Shown: positions 35,208 through 39,101 of the stretch, piece by piece | Layout of the letters: every line of letters begins with the position of its first letter | Position numbering within the stretch: position 1 is the stretch's first letter | Notes under the pieces: generated by a model | Databases searched by the model: none | What the model was told of the DNA's origin: nothing | Seen by the model: the letters and a program-made list of their open reading frames with translations, nothing else | Made by a program: the position numbers and the translations under genes | Virus record (IMG/VR): IMGVR_UViG_3300035703_000197 | Span: 1 to 39,101 of that record | DNA from: a virus | Direction: 5' to 3' (one strand) | Length of the DNA stretch: 39,101 bases

Positions 35208-36368
35208 ATGGCTAATACACTCACCAACCTCATTCCCACGCTTTACACTGCGCTGGACGTTGTTTCGCGCGAACTGGTGGGCTTTATCCCCGCCGCTTCG
35301 GTGGACGCCACCTATAGCCGCGCTGCGGTTGGCCAGTCGGTTCGCAGCTTTGCCACCCGCGCTGCTGCCGCCACTGACATCGCACCGGCAGTGACCGCCC
35401 CCAATGATGGCGATCAGACCGTTGATAACGTCGCTGTGACCATCACCAAGGCACGCGCTGTGCCAATCCGCTGGAACGGCGAAGAGCAGCTTTCGCTGTC
35501 GTCGCCCGGCATCGGCGCTATCCCGATCCTGCAAAATCAGTTTGCGCAGGGCTTCCGCACGCTGTGCAACGAAGTGGAAGCCGATCTGGCTGCGGTTGCC
35601 TATCAGAACGCCTCGCGCGCTGTCGGCACCGCTGGCACCAATCCGTTCCTCATCGGCTCTGACAAGCTGATTGACAACGTTGCCGACGTTCGCCGCGTGC
35701 TGGTGGATAACGGCGCTCCCACCAACGACATGCAGCTTGTGGTCAACACTGCTGCGGGCGCTGGTCTGCGCAAGGTGCCGAACCTGTATCAGGTGGACAA
35801 CGCGGGCGATGCCTCGCTGCTGCGCCAGGGCGTGCTGTCGAGCCTGATGGGCTTTGACATCCGTGAAAGCGCCGGCATCAACGCCACCCCGGCCATCGGC
35901 AGCATCACTGCCACCACCAACAACGCCGGCTATGCAGTTGGCGCGACCGACATCACCCTTTCGAGCGCCGCTGTGGCGCTGGTCAAGGGCGATGTGATCA
36001 CCTTCGCCAACGACACCAACCAGTATGTTGTTGCCGAAGCGGTGTCCGGCACGGGCGGCACGCTGAAGCTGGCGGCTCCGGGCCTGCGCAAGGCCATTGC
36101 GGCTTCAACCACGGCTATCACCGTTGTTGCCACTGGCCCGCGCAACGTCGCGTTCAGCCGCTCTGCGCTCTATCTGGCCACCCGCGCGCCGGCTGTGCCG
36201 GAAGGCGGCGATATGGCTGATGACGCCACTATCGTCACCGATCCGCGTTCGGGCCTGTCGTTTGAAGTGCGCGTTTACCGGCAGTATCGCCAGGTGCGCT
36301 ACGAAGTGGCGCTCGCGTGGGGCGTGGCCAACGTCAAGCCGGCTCACACCGCGATCCTGCTTGGCTAA
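35208..36368 (+). CDS. Major capsid protein, P22 coat-like (386 aa)
   Basis: It starts MANTLTNLIPTLYTALDVVS, RELVGFIPAASVDATYSRAA, a beginning typical of the P22 gp5 coat family with the HK97 fold. The middle includes NEVEADLAAVAYQNASRAVG and LRQGVLSSLMGFDIRESAGI. A beta-rich inserted domain lies around residues 245-305 (GYAVGATDITLSSAAVALVK). The C-terminus ends SFEVRVYRQYRQVRYEVALA then WGVANVKP. A ribosome site (GAAAGG) precedes the ATG, and a hairpin follows the gene. Confidence 0.85.
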   Translation: MANTLTNLIPTLYTALDVVSRELVGFIPAASVDATYSRAAVGQSVRSFATRAAAATDIAPAVTAPNDGDQTVDNVAVTITKARAVPIRWNGEEQLSLSSPGIGAIPILQNQFAQGFRTLCNEVEADLAAVAYQNASRAVGTAGTNPFLIGSDKLIDNVADVRRVLVDNGAPTNDMQLVVNTAAGAGLRKVPNLYQVDNAGDASLLRQGVLSSLMGFDIRESAGINATPAIGSITATTNNAGYAVGATDITLSSAAVALVKGDVITFANDTNQYVVAEAVSGTGGTLKLAAPGLRKAIAASTTAITVVATGPRNVAFSRSALYLATRAPAVPEGGDMADDATIVTDPRSGLSFEVRVYRQYRQVRYEVALAWGVANVKPAHTAILLG

Positions 36369-36376
36369 TGGTGTTA

Positions 36377-36405
36377 GGGGCGAGCACGACGCCCCTTCAC
36401 TTTTC
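36377..36405 (+). terminator. Terminator-like hairpin after the coat gene
   Basis: GGGGCG (36377-36382) pairs with CGCCCC (36390-36395) over a seven-base loop, followed by TTCACTTTTC. The T tract is interrupted, so it is probably a partial terminator or mRNA stabiliser after the abundant coat transcript. Confidence 0.55.
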
Positions 36406-36416
36406 GGGAGGCTGCC

Positions 36417-36884
36417 ATGTCGCTGATCATCGAGGACGGCACCGGCGTTCCCGGCGCTGACAGCTTCAACACGGTGGCTGAGTGCAGCGGCCATGCTGTT
36501 GCGTATTTCGGGCAGTCGCTGGCCGGCAACAACACCGACAAGGAAGCGGCGTTGCGGCGGGCGTTTGTCTACATGAGCGCGCTGGAATGGCTGCCTGATC
36601 TGTGGCCCACGTTTGGCGGCACGATCCCGGAGGCGGTCAAGCTGGCGCAATCGGTGCTGGCGCGGGCAGAGTTTCAGCAGGTCAATGCGCTGTCGCCGTC
36701 GGTGACGCTGCAAGGCCGCAAGGTGCTCAACAAGGTGGGCGATCTGGGCTGGGATGTGACGCGCGGGCCGGAAACGGTGCAGGCGGCGCGGCCTGTCGTC
36801 ACCATGGCGATGGATTTCCTTGCTCCGTATCTGCGCACCAACCCCGCCAAGAACGGCGGCACGCGGTTTCTGGAGCGCGCATGA
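36417..36884 (+). CDS. Head-tail adaptor, DnaT-like family (155 aa)
   Basis: It starts MSLIIEDGTGVPGADSFNTV, with AVAYFGQSLAGNNTDKEAAL and RAFVYMSALEWLP, and ends FLAPYLRTN. This is the family annotated in databases as DnaT-like single-strand binding, which in phage structural operons acts as the adaptor ring below the portal. The name reflects distant similarity only. GGGAGG precedes the start. Confidence 0.8.
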   Translation: MSLIIEDGTGVPGADSFNTVAECSGHAVAYFGQSLAGNNTDKEAALRRAFVYMSALEWLPDLWPTFGGTIPEAVKLAQSVLARAEFQQVNALSPSVTLQGRKVLNKVGDLGWDVTRGPETVQAARPVVTMAMDFLAPYLRTNPAKNGGTRFLERA

Positions 36885-37135
36885 CGGACAACGTAGCGCC
36901 GCTGTTTGGCGGGCCGCGTCATGTCCGTGAAGTCAATGAGATTGCCGTCGCTGCGCTGGAAGAGGCGCTTGAGGCGGCGCGTTCCGGTGAAGTTGTCGGC
37001 GTGGTGATTGCGCGCCTGCACCACGACAATCTGAGCAGCTACCAGATTGCCGGCAAGATCGGCGGTTACGGCATCATCGGCGCGCTGGAAGTCGTCAAAG
37101 CGGAACTGACCCACCTCCATATCGAAGAGGATTGA
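36881..37135 (+). CDS. Hypothetical protein (84 aa) after the adaptor
   Basis: It is coupled to the adaptor (ATGA). The product is MTDNVAPLFGGPRHVREVNE, then a helix (AVAALEEALEAARSGEVVGV) and a beta segment (YQIAGKIGGYGIIGALEVVK). Soluble, with no known motif. It starts the set of genes that separates the adaptor from the head-closure gene. Confidence 0.7.
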   Translation: MTDNVAPLFGGPRHVREVNEIAVAALEEALEAARSGEVVGVVIARLHHDNLSSYQIAGKIGGYGIIGALEVVKAELTHLHIEED

Positions 37136-37137
37136 TC

Positions 37138-37500
37138 ATGGCCAAATTCGCCTCCCAGGCGGTGCAGGACGCGCCGCTTGATACCATCGCCACGGCGACC
37201 GAAATGTATATTTGCAACGGGCAGCCGACTGACCGTGCGGACGCCATCAGCAAGGCCCGTCACGCCAGCGCCATCACCATGGCCAGCGGCGACTTTGCCA
37301 AGACGACCAGCACCGGCAATCGCGTGCTGACCGTGACCGGCAAGAGCGCGACGGCCAATTCGACCGGCACCATTGATCACGTTGCGCTGTGCACCTCGAC
37401 CGGCCTGCTTTACGTGACGACCGGCACCGCACAGACGGCCAACAGCGGCAGCAGCATCAGCGTTGCCAACTTCACGGTCACGGCGACGGCGCTGGTCTAA
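37138..37500 (+). CDS. Putative virion decoration protein (120 aa)
   Basis: GAGG lies about six bases before ATG 37138. The product is Thr/Ser-rich and beta-rich: TIATATEMYICNGQPTDRAD, then TSTGNRVLTVTGKSATANST, and GLLYVTTGTAQTANSGSSIS. Such small beta proteins next to coat and fibre genes are often capsid decoration or fibre-base proteins; here that is inferred from position and composition. Confidence 0.65.
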   Translation: MAKFASQAVQDAPLDTIATATEMYICNGQPTDRADAISKARHASAITMASGDFAKTTSTGNRVLTVTGKSATANSTGTIDHVALCTSTGLLYVTTGTAQTANSGSSISVANFTVTATALV

Positions 37501-37503
37501 GCC

Positions 37504-38235
37504 ATGCCGTATCTGCGCCCGTATCGCGTCGCTGAGACGACGACCAGCACTGGCACCGGCAGCATCACGCTTGCCGGTGCCGTGACGGGCTTTGCCACGT
37601 TTGCGGCCGAACTGGCCAACGCGGACACGGCCACCATCGTCATCGAGGCGGTGGACGGCAACGGCGCACCCACCGGCGATTGGGAGGTGTGCGATACCAC
37701 CTTCACCAGCCCGTCCACACTGTCACGCGGCACGCTGCGCGATAGCTCGACCGGCAGCCGCATCAGCTTTGCGGCCGGCACGAAGCGGGTGTTTGCGATC
37801 AGTCCGCGCGATGCGGTTGATCTGGCCAGCGCCGATGTGGTGGGCAAGCCCGCGGGCGACTTGGTGGGCACGACCGCCACGCAGACGCTGACCAACAAAA
37901 CGCTGGGCGGCGCGGTGCTGAACGATGGCTACACGGAAGAAGTGTTTGCCATCACCGACGGCGCGACGGTCAACCTGGACCCGAACAACGGCAGCATTCA
38001 GACATGGACGCTGGGCGCCAACCGCACGCCGGGGCAGGCGAACTGGGCAGCGGGGCAGTCGATCACGCTGATGGTGGATGACGGCAGCGCGTTCAGCATC
38101 ACGTGGACGACGCTGGCGGTGGTGTGGAAATCGGACGGCGGCAGCGCACCGACGCTCAACACCAGCGGTTTCACGGTGATTGTGCTGTGGAAGGTGGGCA
38201 CGACGATTTACGGCGCGCGGGTGGGTGACGCCTGA
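37504..38235 (+). CDS. Fibre-like protein (243 aa) in the head region
   Basis: The N-terminal module reads SITLAGAVTGFATFAAELAN, VDGNGAPTGDWEVCDTTFTS and SRISFAAGTKRVFAI, a common N-terminal domain of phage fibres. TQTLTNKTLGGAVLN is the linker found in many fibre proteins. A C-terminal beta module follows (EVFAITDGATVNLDPNNGSI, QTWTLGANRTPG, VDDGSAFSITWTTLAVVW). The propeller gene follows immediately (TGATG). It may anchor the propeller to the capsid or another virion part. Confidence 0.75.
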   Translation: MPYLRPYRVAETTTSTGTGSITLAGAVTGFATFAAELANADTATIVIEAVDGNGAPTGDWEVCDTTFTSPSTLSRGTLRDSSTGSRISFAAGTKRVFAISPRDAVDLASADVVGKPAGDLVGTTATQTLTNKTLGGAVLNDGYTEEVFAITDGATVNLDPNNGSIQTWTLGANRTPGQANWAAGQSITLMVDDGSAFSITWTTLAVVWKSDGGSAPTLNTSGFTVIVLWKVGTTIYGARVGDA

Positions 38236-39101
38236 TGTTGTCGAACATGCTGAAAGCGGCCAAGGTGCCGGCGGGCGGCGGCGGTCAGCAGTTTCTGGCA
38301 GTGGCGCACAACAGCACGCCATTCATCACCGCCTACCCTTGGAGCAGCAGCGGCTTCGGCACGAAATACGCCAATCCGGCGACGTTGCCGACTAGCAACG
38401 GCAACGACGTTGCCTTCACCCCCGCAGGCGATGCCATCGCTGTGGCGCACTCGAGTTCGCCATTCATCACCGCCTACCCTTGGAGCGGCTCCGGCTTTGG
38501 CACTAAATACGCCGATCCTTCAACCCTGCCGACTGGCACCGGCTTGGGCGTCGCATTCTCGCCCTCTAGCGATGCAATTGCCGTGGCGCACAACAGCACG
38601 CCATTCATCACCGCCTACCCTTGGAGCAGCTCCGGCTTTGGCACTAAATACGCCAATCCTTCAACCCTGCCGACTGGCACCGGCTTGGGCGTCGCATTCT
38701 CGCCCTCTAGCGATGCAATTGCCGTGGCGCACAACAGCACGCCATTCATCACCGCCTACCCTTGGAGCAGTTCCGGCTTCGGTACTAAGTTCACCAATCC
38801 TTCAACCCTGCCGACTGGGCAAGGCAGAAGGATATCCTTCTCTCCAGCAGGCGACGCCCTTGCTGTGGCGCACCCCACGTCGCCATTCATCACCGCCTAT
38901 CCGTGGTCAAGTAGCGGCTTTGGAACGAAGTTTGCCAATCCGGGAACGCTGCCGCCTAACACTTGCAACGGCGTTGCCTTTTCCCCCGCAAGTGACGCCA
39001 TCGCTGTGGCGCACCCCACGTCGCCATTCATCACCGCCTATCCGTGGTCAAGTAGCGGCTTTGGAACGAAGTTTGCCAATCCGGGAACGCTGCCGCCTAA
39101 C
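38235..39101 (+). CDS. Beta-propeller (WD40-like repeat) virion protein, N-terminal part (continues at base 1)
   Basis: The start is MLSNMLKAAKVPAGGGGQQF, then 47-residue units AVAHNSTPFITAYPWSSSGF, GTKYANPATLP, a variable turn, and VAFSPxxDAI. Five full units and most of a sixth lie before the window end. Joining base 39061 to base 1 adds the rest of unit six and unit seven, giving exactly seven units in about 346 residues with an unbroken frame. Seven WD40-like units is the usual number for a closed propeller. Repeats 2 and 3 are nearly identical in DNA, so recent conversion or assembly collapse is possible. It may bind host surface or stabilise the virion. Confidence 0.85.
   Translation, partial: MLSNMLKAAKVPAGGGGQQFLAVAHNSTPFITAYPWSSSGFGTKYANPATLPTSNGNDVAFTPAGDAIAVAHSSSPFITAYPWSGSGFGTKYADPSTLPTGTGLGVAFSPSSDAIAVAHNSTPFITAYPWSSSGFGTKYANPSTLPTGTGLGVAFSPSSDAIAVAHNSTPFITAYPWSSSGFGTKFTNPSTLPTGQGRRISFSPAGDALAVAHPTSPFITAYPWSSSGFGTKFANPGTLPPNTCNGVAFSPASDAIAVAHPTSPFITAYPWSSSGFGTKFANPGTLPPN
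38310..39101 (+). repeat. 141-bp tandem repeats encoding propeller blades
   Basis: Direct repeats of 141 bp run to the window end and continue at 1-200. Neighbouring units are highly similar. The longest shared blocks include CTTCAACCCTGCCGACTGGC and the surrounding bases (copies near 38519 and 38660), and the unit that also starts the window. Short-read assembly could have lost or added a unit here. Confidence 0.9.
39062..39101. repeat. 40-bp terminal overlap with bases 1-40
   Basis: The last 40 bases equal the first 40. They lie within the tandem repeats, so the overlap shows circularity or permutation of the assembly rather than a packaged terminal repeat. Removing it leaves 39061 bp and keeps the propeller gene in frame. 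Confidence 0.9.

Noticed and set aside
39062-39101. Packaged direct terminal repeat or cos site
   Set aside because: The 40 bases are part of a 141-base coding repeat array and simply show that the assembly closes on itself.

Overview
This window is the genome of a temperate, long-tailed phage (siphovirus-type) of an alphaproteobacterium. The last 40 bases (39062-39101) repeat the first 40, and both ends fall inside one gene made of 141-base repeats. Joining the ends keeps the reading frame, so the unique genome is about 39.06 kb and circular or circularly permuted. The DNA is GC-rich, genes are packed with ATGA, GTGA or TGATG overlaps, and the integrase, repressor and replication proteins have an alphaproteobacterial look. 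A sphingomonad-like host is my best guess; the genus is not proven.

Layout. (1) 31461-39101 joined to 1-11755, + strand: head and tail operon. Small and large terminase, DUF4055-type portal, scaffold, P22-like coat and DnaT-like adaptor come first. Then comes a block of fibre- or adhesin-like and repeat proteins: a fibre protein, a beta-propeller of seven repeats across the junction, a tail-fibre-accessory-like protein, a papain-fold peptidase and a protein of seventeen 22-residue repeats. Head-tail joining continues with a head-closure candidate, a Mu F-like protein, an HK97 gp10-like neck protein, tail terminator, tail tube, a tail chaperone with a -1 frameshift, tape measure, and a glycine-rich tail fibre. 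(2) 11756-14636, + strand: lysis region with small membrane proteins, an HTH-phosphoesterase, a Tlde1-like peptidoglycan enzyme, a holin candidate and a nested Rz/Rz1 spanin pair. (3) 14633-25269, - strand: one long early-left operon. From its promoter it runs through small accessory genes, ERF recombinase and SSB, a ParB-like protein, an HNH endonuclease, DUF1367, a PP-loop protein, a DNA methyltransferase and the integrase. A candidate attP follows the integrase: part of a tRNA-Gly(CCC) sequence flanked by four integrase-arm-like repeats. (4) 25270-26154: immunity region with a CI-like repressor (-) and a Cro-like protein (+). A 13-bp operator TACG-N5-CGTA is placed identically in the left and right early promoters. 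(5) 26311-31207, + strand: early-right replication operon, behind a strong terminator, with a DnaA-domain-IV protein, RusA, an O-like initiator and a T7-type primase-helicase whose zinc ribbon lies in another frame.

How it works together. Repressor on the TACG-N5-CGTA sites would silence both early operons, and the integrase would insert the phage at a tRNA-Gly gene. On induction the left operon gives recombination and excision functions and the right operon gives replication. Late genes then build a P22-like capsid with a long non-contractile tail, and the lysis set opens the envelope.

Most worth checking: the adhesin-like island inside the head genes, the seven-repeat propeller cut by the contig ends, the slippery T TTT TTC in the tail chaperone gene, the attP anatomy, the twin operator-promoters with a probably leaderless cro, the octapeptide-repeat early protein, and several micro-ORFs that exactly bridge neighbouring genes.
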